From NCBI RefSeq assembly GCF_004799405.1, contig NZ_SSMW01000031.1, positions 25,013-89,012 of the forward strand: a DNA stretch of 64,000 nucleotides. The letters run 5' to 3'. This stretch comes from Bradyrhizobium sp. Lineage in GTDB: Bacteria > Pseudomonadota > Alphaproteobacteria > Rhizobiales > Xanthobacteraceae. Below the pieces are notes generated by a model. The model worked only from the letters and a program-made list of their open reading frames with translations. It ran no database searches and was not told the DNA's origin. Both the position numbers and the translations under genes were made by a program. Below, in pieces: positions 29,367 through 38,505 of this stretch (position 1 is its first letter; each line of letters starts with the position of its first letter).

Positions 29367-32132
29367 TCACTCCGCGGCGCTGCGAATCTCGGCGCGCTCG
29401 GCCTTGACGGCGCAGAACTTGAATTCAGGAATTTTCCCGAACGGATCGAGCGCCGGATTGGTCAGCAGGTTGGCCGCCGCTTCGGCGTAACAGAACGGCA
29501 TGAACACCATGTTCTCCGGCACGTCGCGGTCGGAGCGCACCTTGACCTCGACCGCGCCGCGTCGGGTCTCCAGCCGGATGACATCACCGGGCCACACCTT
29601 CAACCGCCGCATGTCCTTTGGCGCCATGAACGCCACCGCCTCGGGCTCGATCTGGTCGAGCACATGGGAACGCCGCGTCATCGAGCCGGTGTGCCAGTGT
29701 TCGAGCACGCGCCCGGTCGAGAACACCATCGGATATTCGTCATCGGGCAATTCGTCCGGCGGCAGCACGTGCGCCGGCACGATCTTGCCGCGGCCGCTCT
29801 CGGTCGGAAAACCGGTGGTGAAGATGATCTCGTTGCCGGGCAGATGAGGGTCGTCGACCGGATAGGTCACCGCACCTTCGCGCACCAGCCGCTCCCAGGT
29901 GATGTTTTTGAGAGACGGCATCAGTTGCGCCATCTCGGTGAAGACCTCGCCGGGTCCCGCGTAGTTCCAGGGCAGGCCCATGCGCTTGCCGATCTCCTGG
30001 ATGATCCAGAGATCCTGCCGCGCGTCGCCCGGTGGCTTGATGACCTCGCGCGCCAACTGCACCCGGCGATCGGTGTTGGTGAAGGAGCCGGACTTCTCCG
30101 CAAAAGCGGAGGCCGGCAGAATCACGTCGGCGTGAAAGGCGGTCTCGGTGACGAAAAGGTCTTGGACCACCAGATGGTCGAGCTTGGCGAGCGCCTGCCG
30201 CGCATGCTGCAGATCGGGATCGGACATCGCGGGGTTCTCGCCTTCGACGTACATCCCGTGAATCTCACCGGCGTGGATCGCGTTCATGATCTCGACCACG
30301 GTAAGTCCGCGTACGGGATCTAGCTCCTGGCCCCAGAGTTTCTCGAAGGCGCCACGCAGGTCGTCGCGGCCGACAGGCTGATAATCCGGCAGAAACATCG
30401 GAATCAGCCCGGCATCGGAAGCGCCCTGCACGTTGTTCTGGCCGCGCAGCGGATGCAGCCCGGTGCCGGGACGGCCGATTTGGCCCGTGATCAGCGCGAG
30501 CGCGATCAGGCAGCGCGCATTGTCGGTGCCGTGCACATGCTGGCTGATGCCCATGCCCCAGAAGATGATGGAGGACCGCGCGCGCGCATAGGTGCGGGCA
30601 ACCTCGCGCAACGTCTCCGCGGGGATACCGCAGATCGGCGCCATCTTCTCCGGCGTGAATTCCGTGATCTTGGCCTTCAGGTCCGCGTAGCCCTCGGTAT
30701 AGCCGGCAATATATTGATCGTCGGTCAGCCCTTCCGTGATGATGGTGTTCATCATCGCGTTTAGCATCGCGACATCGCTGCCGGGCTTGAACTGGAGATG
30801 CAGGGTCGCATGGCGCGACAGCGCCTGCCCGCGCGGGTCCATCACGAACAGCTTCGCGCCACGCTTGGCGGCGTTCTTGATGAAAGTCGCAGCGACCGGA
30901 TGGTTTACCGTAGGATTAGCGCCTATCACCCATATGACTTCAGCATCCGCAGCGGCCGCGAACGGTGCAGACACCGCTCCCGAGCTCAGGCCTTCGAATA
31001 GCGCCGCCACCGACGACGCGTGGCACAACCGGGTGCAGTGATCGACATTGTTGGAGCCGAAGCCGGTGCGCACCAGCTTCTGGAACAGATAGGCTTCCTC
31101 GTTCGAGCCCTTGGCCGAGCCGAAGCCGGCGAGCGCCTTGACGCCCTTCTCGTCGCGGATCCTGACGAGGCCCCTGGCGGCGATGTCGAGCGCTTCTTCC
31201 CAGGAGGCTTCGCGGAAATGCGTGAACGGGTTGGCCGGATCGACCTGGTCGTTGGAATCCTTTTTGGCATTTGGCAGCCGCACCAGCGGCTTGGTCAGGC
31301 GATGCGGATGGTGGATGTAGTCGAATCCAAAGCGCCCCTTGACGCAGAGCCGGTTGTGATTGGCTGGCCCGTCGCGGCCCTCGGCGTAGATGATCTTCTC
31401 ATCCTTGACTTGGTAGGTGGCCTGACAGCCGACCCCGCAGTACGGGCACAGCGAGTCCACCTTCCTGTCCGCATAGACGACGCGGGTCTGGTTCTCATCA
31501 AGCATCACCGCCGGCATCAGCGCGCCGGTTGGGCAGGCCTGCACGCATTCGCCGCAGGCCACGCAGGTCGATTCCCCCATCGGATCATCGAAATCAAACA
31601 CGATCTTGGATTCGTGGCTGCGATAGGCCATGCCGATGACATCATTGACCTGGACTTCGCGGCAGGCGCGCACGCACAGGCCGCACTGGATGCAGGAATC
31701 GAGATTGACGCGCATTGCGGGATGGCTGGCATCGCCCTGCCAGCGCTCGGCTGCCGGGAAACGGCTTTCGGTCACTTCGACCTTTTCGGCCCAATGCCAG
31801 AACTTCGAATCCGGATCGTGCGACGTTTCGCGCGCCGGCTGGTCGGCGACCAGCAACTCCATCACCATTTTCTGCGCCGCCACCGCGCGGGCGCTGGCCG
31901 ATTTCACCTTCATGCCGACGCTAGGCAGCCGCTTGCAGGAAGCTGCCAGCACGCGCTCGCCCTCGACTTCGACCATGCAGGCGCGGCAATTGCCGTCGGG
32001 CCGGTAGTCGGGCTCCGGCGAATAGCACAGGTGCGGAATTTCACGACCCTGACGCTTGGCCACCTGCCAGATGGTCTCGCCTGCGTTGGCCTCGACCTGC
32101 TTGCCGTCGAGCTCGAACTGAATCTTGGTCAT
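29367..32132 (-). CDS. fdsA: NAD-dependent formate dehydrogenase, catalytic Mo subunit FdsA
   Basis: This 921-aa cytosolic subunit oxidises formate to CO2. N-terminal NuoG-like part: a [2Fe-2S] ferredoxin (~35-60, CRACMVEVEG), then two [4Fe-4S] clusters (CIQCGLCVRACREVQ and CVACGECVQACPTGAL). The Mo/bis-MGD part begins with CPYCGVGCQATY (~228). The predicted Mo ligand is a Cys in CTRLCHASS (~367); no in-frame UGA, so it is not a selenoenzyme. Its start overlaps the stop of the upstream diaphorase gene by 4 bp. No fdsD-like small subunit follows: the next gene is on the other strand. Confidence 0.94.
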   Translation of the reverse strand: MTKIQFELDGKQVEANAGETIWQVAKRQGREIPHLCYSPEPDYRPDGNCRACMVEVEGERVLAASCKRLPSVGMKVKSASARAVAAQKMVMELLVADQPARETSHDPDSKFWHWAEKVEVTESRFPAAERWQGDASHPAMRVNLDSCIQCGLCVRACREVQVNDVIGMAYRSHESKIVFDFDDPMGESTCVACGECVQACPTGALMPAVMLDENQTRVVYADRKVDSLCPYCGVGCQATYQVKDEKIIYAEGRDGPANHNRLCVKGRFGFDYIHHPHRLTKPLVRLPNAKKDSNDQVDPANPFTHFREASWEEALDIAARGLVRIRDEKGVKALAGFGSAKGSNEEAYLFQKLVRTGFGSNNVDHCTRLCHASSVAALFEGLSSGAVSAPFAAAADAEVIWVIGANPTVNHPVAATFIKNAAKRGAKLFVMDPRGQALSRHATLHLQFKPGSDVAMLNAMMNTIITEGLTDDQYIAGYTEGYADLKAKITEFTPEKMAPICGIPAETLREVARTYARARSSIIFWGMGISQHVHGTDNARCLIALALITGQIGRPGTGLHPLRGQNNVQGASDAGLIPMFLPDYQPVGRDDLRGAFEKLWGQELDPVRGLTVVEIMNAIHAGEIHGMYVEGENPAMSDPDLQHARQALAKLDHLVVQDLFVTETAFHADVILPASAFAEKSGSFTNTDRRVQLAREVIKPPGDARQDLWIIQEIGKRMGLPWNYAGPGEVFTEMAQLMPSLKNITWERLVREGAVTYPVDDPHLPGNEIIFTTGFPTESGRGKIVPAHVLPPDELPDDEYPMVFSTGRVLEHWHTGSMTRRSHVLDQIEPEAVAFMAPKDMRRLKVWPGDVIRLETRRGAVEVKVRSDRDVPENMVFMPFCYAEAAANLLTNPALDPFGKIPEFKFCAVKAERAEIRSAAE

Positions 32133-33838
32133 TCCGCAGGTTCCTTGGGCAGGAACTCTTCCGGGAAATATTTAATGACTGAGGTTAGCGGATTCGAGGC
32201 CGCCTGGCCGAGCCCGCAGATCGACGCATCCCGCATCGCCTGGCTCAATTCGTCGAGCAATTCGCGGTTCCAGACCGGCCTCTCCATCAATAGCGCCGCC
32301 TTCTGGGTGCCGACGCGGCAGGGCGTGCACTGGCCGCAGCTTTCGTCTTCGAAGAAACGCATCAGGTTGAGCGCCGCACCCTTCACGCTGTCCTGCTGCG
32401 ACATGATAATCACCGCGGCGGAGCCGATAAAGCAGCCGTATTTTTCCAAAGTGCCGAAATCGAGCGGAATGTTGTCCATCGATGCCGGCAGGATGCCGCC
32501 GGATGCGCCGCCCGGAAGATAAGCGTGGAAGGTATGGCCCTCGGCCATGCCGCCACAAAATTCGTCGATCAACTCGCGCACCGTGACGCCGGCCGGCGCA
32601 AGCTTCATGCCGGGGTTCCTGACCCGGCCGGACACCGAATAGCTGCGCAATCCATGGCGGTCGTTGCGGCCGTGACTCTTCCACCAGTCCGCGCCTTTTT
32701 CGACGATGTCGCGCACCCACCACAGCGTCTCGATGTTGTTGATCAGCGTCGGAAGTCCGAACAGCCCGACCTGGAACGGGTAAGGCGGCTTGTGCCGCGG
32801 CAAACCGCGCTTGCCTTCGATGCTTTCCAGCAGCGAAGACTCTTCGCCGCAGATATAGGCGCCGGCGCCGCGCCGCATGTGCAGCGTCGGGCCGCCGGGC
32901 GGAAGCTTGGCGATTTCACGATCGAGAATCTGGCGCGAGGCCGGATATTCGTCGCGGATGTAGATGTAGATGTCGGTCGCTTCCACCACGTGTGCGCCGA
33001 TCAGCATGCCCTCGAGAAAGCGATGCGGGTCGGTCTCGAGATAATAGCGGTCCTTGAAGGTTCCGGGCTCGCCCTCGTCGCCATTGATCGCCATCAGCCG
33101 CGGCCCCGGTTCGCCGAGCACCGCGCGCCACTTGCGCCCGGTCGGAAAGCCCGCGCCGCCGAGTCCGCGCAAGGACGCATCGTCGAGCGCCTTCAGCAGA
33201 TCCTCCCTGGCGAGATCGCCCGAGCGCAGCCGCTTGAGCAGCGTATAGCCGCCGCCGGCGAGATAGGCGTCGTAATCGATGTAGTCAGGCAGATGCGGAT
33301 GGGTGTCGCCGCCCTTGGCCGCCGCCAGCACGCTCGAAACACTGGCGTGATCGACGAAGTGATGACCGACCTCGGCCGCGGGCGCGGTGTCGCAGCGGCC
33401 GACGCAGGGTGCGCGCACCACGCGGATGCCCGGGCCGGCCTTCTCCTGCACCTGCTGCAGTAATTTCTCCGCGCCCAGCATCGCGCAGGTCAGTGAGTCG
33501 CAGACGCGAATGGTCAGCGGCGGGATGTTTGGCTCGCCCTCCTTCACGACGTCGAAATGCGCGTAGAAGGTCGCAGTCTCGAACACTTCGGCGAAAGCCA
33601 GCTTCATCTCGTCGGCGAGCGCTGCGAGGTGGGCTGCGGAAATCTGGTTATAGTGGTGCTGGATCAGGTGCAGATGTTCGATCAACAGATCGCGCCGCCG
33701 CTGCCGGTCACCGAGCAAAAGCGCAATTTCTTCAGCGGCTTGGGGATCGATCTGGCGCCCCTTGGGGGTCGATTTGGCCCGCCGGCGTCCCTCCCCCGGA
33801 TGTTCGAACGGGCGGACCTGTTGCACGTCATGACTCAT
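32129..33838 (-). CDS. fdsB: NAD-dependent formate dehydrogenase, fused FdsG-FdsB diaphorase subunit
   Basis: This 569-aa protein combines a NuoE-like thioredoxin-fold domain (~35-170; [2Fe-2S] ligands in CDSLTC and CVGRC) with a NuoF-like domain (~185-560; GLGGAGFPTGRKW for FMN, NGDEGEPGTFKDR for NADH, and [4Fe-4S] ligands in ESCGQCTPCRVGT plus a later CGLG). It passes formate electrons to NAD+. In Rhodobacter-type operons FdsG and FdsB are separate, so here they are fused. Upstream there is a GAGA-rich weak ribosome site. Translationally coupled to fdsA. Confidence 0.92.
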   Translation of the reverse strand: MSHDVQQVRPFEHPGEGRRRAKSTPKGRQIDPQAAEEIALLLGDRQRRRDLLIEHLHLIQHHYNQISAAHLAALADEMKLAFAEVFETATFYAHFDVVKEGEPNIPPLTIRVCDSLTCAMLGAEKLLQQVQEKAGPGIRVVRAPCVGRCDTAPAAEVGHHFVDHASVSSVLAAAKGGDTHPHLPDYIDYDAYLAGGGYTLLKRLRSGDLAREDLLKALDDASLRGLGGAGFPTGRKWRAVLGEPGPRLMAINGDEGEPGTFKDRYYLETDPHRFLEGMLIGAHVVEATDIYIYIRDEYPASRQILDREIAKLPPGGPTLHMRRGAGAYICGEESSLLESIEGKRGLPRHKPPYPFQVGLFGLPTLINNIETLWWVRDIVEKGADWWKSHGRNDRHGLRSYSVSGRVRNPGMKLAPAGVTVRELIDEFCGGMAEGHTFHAYLPGGASGGILPASMDNIPLDFGTLEKYGCFIGSAAVIIMSQQDSVKGAALNLMRFFEDESCGQCTPCRVGTQKAALLMERPVWNRELLDELSQAMRDASICGLGQAASNPLTSVIKYFPEEFLPKEPAE

Positions 33839-33930
33839 GGGAACGTCTCGTTCTCTCTTTTAGTCCTGCAACTCTAGTTCGTGGCATGCCAGATGCCAAG
33901 AGAAATTATGTCGTCCCAATAAGCATTTAA

Positions 33931-33960
33931 GGGGCACGACAGCCGCCGCTGTCATGCCCC
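33931..33960 (-). terminator. hairpin 3' of the small periplasmic gene
   Basis: Arms GGGGCACGACAG (33931-33942) and CTGTCATGCCCC (33949-33960) pair with one mismatch around a 6-base loop. Read on the minus strand it follows the stop of the 34261 gene and precedes fdsB. Confidence 0.55.
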
Positions 33961-34000
33961 TCTGCCAAGCTAATTCATCCATTGAGCGATTAAAGCCGTC

Positions 34001-34261
34001 TCAGCTCTTGTCCATGCAGTCTTCGATATAGAACCAGCGGTCGTCGCCCTCCAGTCCCTTCCTCCTTACCTCGGCGCGGCACACTTTCAGCCTGGGTTTG
34101 TTCAAAGCCCACTTCGCACGCATCTCCTTGAGGCGTTCGATGGTGAGTTTCACCCTTGAAGGTTTTGCTCCTGGAGCGGGTGTCGTGGTCTGCGCCGATG
34201 CGGTGCAAAGTGTTCCTGCGACGAAAAGTGCTGCGACAAGGCAAACACGGGTGCGAAACAT
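34001..34261 (-). CDS. small secreted protein, PsiF-repeat-like
   Basis: The 86-aa product has a clear signal peptide (FRTRVCLVAALFVAGTLC, cleavage after ...TASAQ) and a short basic mature part (~60 aa) with two Cys likely to form a disulfide (RLKVCRAEVRRKG and IEDCMDKS). The pattern of K/R, W and paired Cys recalls PsiF repeats, but that is a guess. ATG 34261 has AGGAG 9 bases upstream; the longer frame to 34306 was rejected. It lies between the formate dehydrogenase genes and the MFS carrier. Confidence 0.7.
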   Translation of the reverse strand: MFRTRVCLVAALFVAGTLCTASAQTTTPAPGAKPSRVKLTIERLKEMRAKWALNKPRLKVCRAEVRRKGLEGDDRWFYIEDCMDKS

Positions 34262-34310
34262 GACGGTTTTCTCCTGATCTGGTTGTGCGATGAAATGAAA
34301 ACGCATTGAC

Positions 34311-34337
34311 GCCGCGGGACGAGTTTCACCCCGCGGC
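34311..34337 (-). terminator. hairpin 3' of the OFA carrier gene
   Basis: GCCGCGGG (34311-34318) and CCCGCGGC (34330-34337) form an 8-bp GC stem just beyond the carrier stop codon on the minus strand. Confidence 0.5.
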
Positions 34338-34350
34338 CGTGATGGCCTGA

Positions 34351-36006
34351 TCAGAAAATCTTGCCCACGCTTTCCAGCGTCTTGTACACGCCCCAGGCAA
34401 GCGGGATGCCGACAAAGGCCCAGAACAGCGCGGCCTTGACGTCTAATCCGCCCCTGCCGATGCCGAACGACCCGGTCTGCACCGCAGACCCGCTTTTCGC
34501 GCTCGCCGCCTGCAGCCTCGCGACCTCGTCAGCGCTCATGTGCCACTTCGAATCGACCGGCTTGATCAGGTAGTTGCAGATCAACCCGCCGATCAGCATC
34601 GCGCACAGGATGTACATCGTGGTGTTGTAAAGCTGGTCGCGCGGAACGCCGGCCGCGAGCTGGAACTCACGGATGTAGTTCACCACCACGGGACCGATGA
34701 TGCCCGCAGTCGACCACGCGGTCAGCAACCGGCCGTGAATGGCGCCCACGAACTGCGTTCCGAACATGTCGGCAAGATAGGCCGGCACCGTCGCGAAGCC
34801 GCCGCCATACATCGACAGGATGATGCAGAAGGCAGCAACAAACAGCGCTTTCGAGCCCATGTTGGCGAAGGTCGGCGCCAAGGCATAGAGCGCGATACCA
34901 ATCAGGAAGAAGCAGAAATAGGTATTCTTGCGGCCGATATAGTCGGACAGCGAAGCCCAGAATACCCGGCCACCGATGTTGAACAGCGACAGCAGCCCGG
35001 CAAAACCCGCCGCGATGCCCGCAATGATCGTCTTCTGCTCGACGTTCAGCGCGTTGAAGCCGAGGTCCGGAAACCCGATCAGCTTGCCGGCGAAGATCTC
35101 CTGCAACATCGGCGAGGCCATGCCGATCACGCCGATACCGGCCGACACATTCAGACACAGCACCCACCAGATCAGCCAGAACTGCGGTGTCTTGTGTGCA
35201 TTGTCGAGATGCACGTGATGCTGCGAGATCATCGTCTTGTTTTCGCTCGGCGGAGTCCAACCCTCAGGGCGCCAGCCGGCCGGCGACACGCGGTAGGCGA
35301 AGGCGCCGATCATCATGAACACGAAATAAATCACGCCCATGGTGGCAAAGGTCTCCCAGACCCCGACCGAGGCAGGGGTCTTGAAGTAATTGATCAGGAT
35401 GTTCGCCAGCGGCGCGCCGATCAGCGTTCCGCCACCGAAACCGGCAATGGCAAAACCGGTCGCCATGCCGCGATGGTCGGGAAACCATTTGATCAGCGTC
35501 GAAACCGGGGAGATGTAACCGAGGCCGAGACCGACGCCGCCGATGACGCCGGCCCCTAACCACATGATCCAGAGCTGATGCACGTAAACGCCGAATGCGC
35601 CGACCAACAGGCCACCGCCCCAGCACAACGCGGCGACGACGCCGGCCTTGCGCGGGCCGACGCGCTCGAGCCAGCCGCCCCAGATCGCGGCCGATACGCC
35701 GAGCAGCACGAAGAACAGAGTGAACATCCAACCGAGGCTGGCCACTTTCCAGTCGCAGGTGGTGGTGAACAGCTCTTGCACGAGCGATAGATCGGGGCAT
35801 GCTTTTGGCGCGGTCAGTCCGACCGCGCGCGACAGCGGCAGCCAGAACACGCTGAAGCCATAGGCCATGCCGATGCACAGATGAATGCAAAGCGCCGCGG
35901 GCGGCACCAGCCAGCGATTGAAGCCGGCGGTCGCAATCGTCCGCTCGCGATCGAGAATTCCCATCCCGCCACCGGACATAGTTCCAGTGCTGCTGATTGT
36001 CGTCAT
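34351..36006 (-). CDS. oxalate/formate antiporter-family MFS transporter
   Basis: A 551-aa, 12-helix inner-membrane carrier. Features of the OFA family: IHLCIGMAYGFSVFWLPLS in the first helix, a large loop with the first periplasmic Cys pair, GLGLGYISPVSTLIKWFPDHRG, and GRVFWASLSDYIGRKNTYF. Start at ATG 36006 is supported by a GGGAGG site 8 bases upstream; a longer frame is less likely. Next to formate dehydrogenase, formate uptake or oxalate-formate exchange is a reasonable inference; substrate is unproven. Confidence 0.85.
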   Translation of the reverse strand: MTTISSTGTMSGGGMGILDRERTIATAGFNRWLVPPAALCIHLCIGMAYGFSVFWLPLSRAVGLTAPKACPDLSLVQELFTTTCDWKVASLGWMFTLFFVLLGVSAAIWGGWLERVGPRKAGVVAALCWGGGLLVGAFGVYVHQLWIMWLGAGVIGGVGLGLGYISPVSTLIKWFPDHRGMATGFAIAGFGGGTLIGAPLANILINYFKTPASVGVWETFATMGVIYFVFMMIGAFAYRVSPAGWRPEGWTPPSENKTMISQHHVHLDNAHKTPQFWLIWWVLCLNVSAGIGVIGMASPMLQEIFAGKLIGFPDLGFNALNVEQKTIIAGIAAGFAGLLSLFNIGGRVFWASLSDYIGRKNTYFCFFLIGIALYALAPTFANMGSKALFVAAFCIILSMYGGGFATVPAYLADMFGTQFVGAIHGRLLTAWSTAGIIGPVVVNYIREFQLAAGVPRDQLYNTTMYILCAMLIGGLICNYLIKPVDSKWHMSADEVARLQAASAKSGSAVQTGSFGIGRGGLDVKAALFWAFVGIPLAWGVYKTLESVGKIF

Positions 36007-36319
36007 CGAGTCCCTCCCTGACAGCCGCCCTTGCCGGGCATGTCTGCCGTCCACGATCCTGTTGTCCTCAGCCCTTCAACGGCGCGGCAGCTCTCGCATT
36101 GCTGCCCTGCACAATTCTCAAGATGCGCCAGGATCGCGACGCGCATTCGAGAATTCTAACACCTGATGCGACACGTTATGCCGGCTGCAGCCGTGATTTG
36201 AAAAGTGCCCCGTTCCGGATTGCGTGTGCCACAGGCGCGAATCATCCTCCGCACCCCTGCGGAGACTTCAATTGGGGCAGAAGCCGGGTTCGGTGTCGAT
36301 AGGCAAAAGGTAGCTATTT
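36007..36319. other. intergenic region upstream of the OFA carrier
   Basis: No gene seen. It contains an imperfect dyad (36113-36127 and 36142-36155; AATTCTCAAGATGCG versus CGCATTCGAGAATT) about 107 nt before the carrier start, a candidate operator. Confidence 0.4.
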
Positions 36320-36577
36320 TCACAGGTTTCGCTCCCCGGGTGCAGTCAGACCACTTGTCTTTTCGATCACGAAAACGATCCGCTGTTCCGCGCGCTCGGC
36401 GATCTCGACGCGGTCGCCGGTCTCCCGGATCAGGTTGGGGATGTCGATCACCGACAAAGGATCGGTGCAGTGAACCTCGAGGACGTCGCCCGGCTTCAGC
36501 GCCTTCAGCGCCTTGCGCGTCTTCAATGCCGGCAGCGGACATTTGAGCCCGGTGAGATCGAGTTTGGTCGTGGTCAT
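36320..36577 (-). CDS. TusA-family sulfurtransferase-like protein
   Basis: An 85-aa SirA/TusA-fold protein with LDLTGLKCPLPALKTRKAL, where the Cys (~12) is the conserved sulfur carrier in the CPxP motif. TusA-type proteins pass sulfur to thiolation pathways and, with FdhD, to formate dehydrogenase maturation. Its position between the carrier and moeA in the formate/molybdenum region fits such a role. ATG 36577 chosen; an upstream GTG extends by 9 residues without support. Confidence 0.85.
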   Translation of the reverse strand: MTTTKLDLTGLKCPLPALKTRKALKALKPGDVLEVHCTDPLSVIDIPNLIRETGDRVEIAERAEQRIVFVIEKTSGLTAPGERNL

Positions 36578-36628
36578 GCCCGGAACATGGCGAAGGCGAC
36601 CCACGCGGTCAACGGCTACGGCCGGCGA

Positions 36629-37885
36629 TCAAAGCAGGCTCGCATACGCCAAAAATCCCACCATCTGCCCTGGCTCGACCTGCGTGATAGCCTCGCCCAG
36701 TTCGACGAGGCCGTCGGTGTCCACCAGGGACGACAGCAAGCCCGCGCCCTCACGCGGGAACTTGACGGCTTCAAGCTCGCCGTCATCGCCCTTGCGCAGA
36801 TTGACCCGGACATATTCGCGGCGGGCGATCTTCTTGTTGTAAGCGAAGGCCGCACGCACCGGCATTGGCACCGGATGCTGTTGACTGGCGCCCGCCAGCG
36901 CCAGCACGGTCGGACGCACCACATGGACGAAGGTGACAAAACTCGCCACCGGATTTCCCGGCAGTCCGATGAACGGAGTGCCCGCGATGATCCCCATCGC
37001 AACGGGACGGCCGGGCTTGATCGCCATGCGCCATAGCACAAGGCTCCCGACGCTTTCGACACTGGCCTTGACGTGATCTTCTTCGCCGGTCGAAACCCCG
37101 CCGGTGGTCAGGATCAGGTCATGCGTGCCGGCCACCTTCCTGAGGCCCTGTGCGAGCGAGGCGCGATCGTCGCTGACGATACCGAGGTCGCTGACTTCGC
37201 AGCCGAGCCGCACCAGCATCGCCATCAGCATGAAGCGATTGGAATCGAACAATTGCGCCGCCGCGCGCGGCGTCCCCGGCGATACCAGTTCGTTCCCGGT
37301 CGAGAACACCGCGACGCGGATGCGCCTGGTCACCTTGAGTTGCGTCAGGCCAAACGCGGCGGCCAGTGCAATATCCTGCGGCCGCAAGCGCTGACCGGCT
37401 GCGAGCGCGGAACGCCCGACCGGAATATCTTCACCCGCGGGGCGCACATTCGCGCCGGGTCGCAAGCCCGCCGGAAGAACTACCTTGCCGCCTTCATCGA
37501 GGCGCACATCCTCCTGCATGAAAACCGTGTCGGCGCCGTCGGGCATCGGCGCGCCGGTAAAGATCCGCATGGCGTGGCCGTGCTTGATGGCTTGGTTTGC
37601 CGAGGAGCCTGCCTGAACGCGGCCCGTCACCGGAAATGCCTGCTCTTTGCCTTGCGCAAGATCGCCGCTGAACACGGCATAGCCGTCGACGGCGGAATTG
37701 GTGAAAGGCGGCAGTGGCAGCGGGGCCGAGATGCTGTTGGCGAGAACCCGTCCGTCGGCCTCGCCCAAGGCAACGGTTTCGACGTCCTGCACCGGCGTGA
37801 CCCGCGCGGCGATGATGGCCACGGCCTCGTCGACCGACATCATCGGGCCGCCGAAGGCAAAGCAATCGTCGGACAATTGCGCCAT
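36629..37885 (-). CDS. moeA: molybdopterin molybdenumtransferase MoeA
   Basis: A 418-aa MoeA that inserts molybdate into adenylylated molybdopterin. It has ALGEADGRVLANSI, PPFTNSAVDGYAV (active-site Asp region), GAPMPDGADTVFMQED, VFSTGNELVSPG, and the MoCF-fold signature TTGGVSTGEEDHVK. Length is typical (~410 aa). It follows mobB by 8 bp on the same strand, so the two are probably co-transcribed. This is the canonical copy; two divergent MoeA-like genes lie at 41000-44084. Confidence 0.94.
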   Translation of the reverse strand: MAQLSDDCFAFGGPMMSVDEAVAIIAARVTPVQDVETVALGEADGRVLANSISAPLPLPPFTNSAVDGYAVFSGDLAQGKEQAFPVTGRVQAGSSANQAIKHGHAMRIFTGAPMPDGADTVFMQEDVRLDEGGKVVLPAGLRPGANVRPAGEDIPVGRSALAAGQRLRPQDIALAAAFGLTQLKVTRRIRVAVFSTGNELVSPGTPRAAAQLFDSNRFMLMAMLVRLGCEVSDLGIVSDDRASLAQGLRKVAGTHDLILTTGGVSTGEEDHVKASVESVGSLVLWRMAIKPGRPVAMGIIAGTPFIGLPGNPVASFVTFVHVVRPTVLALAGASQQHPVPMPVRAAFAYNKKIARREYVRVNLRKGDDGELEAVKFPREGAGLLSSLVDTDGLVELGEAITQVEPGQMVGFLAYASLL

Positions 37886-37893
37886 CTGGGTTC

Positions 37894-38415
37894 TCAGGTC
37901 TCGCGTCGCGCCAGCACGTCCGCGATATCGACGGCGGACGCCTGGATCATGGCGGCGATCGCCTTGATGTCATCGAGATGGGCGAGCGGAAGCGTTGTTT
38001 CAAGCTTGGTATCGGTTGCGATGCCGACGATATCGGGGTCGTCAGGGAATAATGCCGGCTTGGCGTTGGCGCCGCGATACACCTCGATCTTGCGATGCGG
38101 CTCGTGCTTGAAGCCCTCGATCAGGATCAGGTCGACCGGCGACATCTTCGCCAGCAATTCAGGCAGTTTCGGTTCGGCGGCGCCGCGCAATTCGTGCATC
38201 AGCGCCCAGCGCTGGGTCGAAGACACCAGAACCTCGGCGGCGCCCGACTGCCGGTGCACCCAGGAATCCTTGCCGGGCACGTCGACATCGAATTGATGAT
38301 GGGCATGCTTGATCACGGAAACGCGCAAGCCTTCGGCGATAAAATGCGGGATCAGCCGCGTCAACAGCGTGGTTTTGCCAGCGCCGCTCCACCCGGCGAG
38401 ACCGATCATTTTCAT
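37894..38415 (-). CDS. mobB: molybdopterin-guanine dinucleotide biosynthesis protein MobB
   Basis: A 173-aa GTP-binding adaptor with Walker A GWSGAGKTTLLTRL at residue ~8 and VIKHAHHQFDVDVPGKDSW, typical of MobB. It assists MobA in forming bis-MGD, which FdsA needs. ATG 38415 follows GGAG by 6 bases. A longer frame on this strand (to 38817) crosses the divergent fdhD gene and is rejected. Confidence 0.93.
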   Translation of the reverse strand: MKMIGLAGWSGAGKTTLLTRLIPHFIAEGLRVSVIKHAHHQFDVDVPGKDSWVHRQSGAAEVLVSSTQRWALMHELRGAAEPKLPELLAKMSPVDLILIEGFKHEPHRKIEVYRGANAKPALFPDDPDIVGIATDTKLETTLPLAHLDDIKAIAAMIQASAVDIADVLARRET

Positions 38416-38505
38416 TCTATTCTCCGGGCCGCCGACGGAACCAGGCTGGGTTTTGCCCCGACGTGGTTTATATCGGCCAACGGGTAATGTCATGCTAGCC
38501 TGCCA

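Noticed and set aside
29367..32132. FdsA as a selenoprotein
   Set aside because: No in-frame UGA; Cys occupies the predicted Mo-ligand position.
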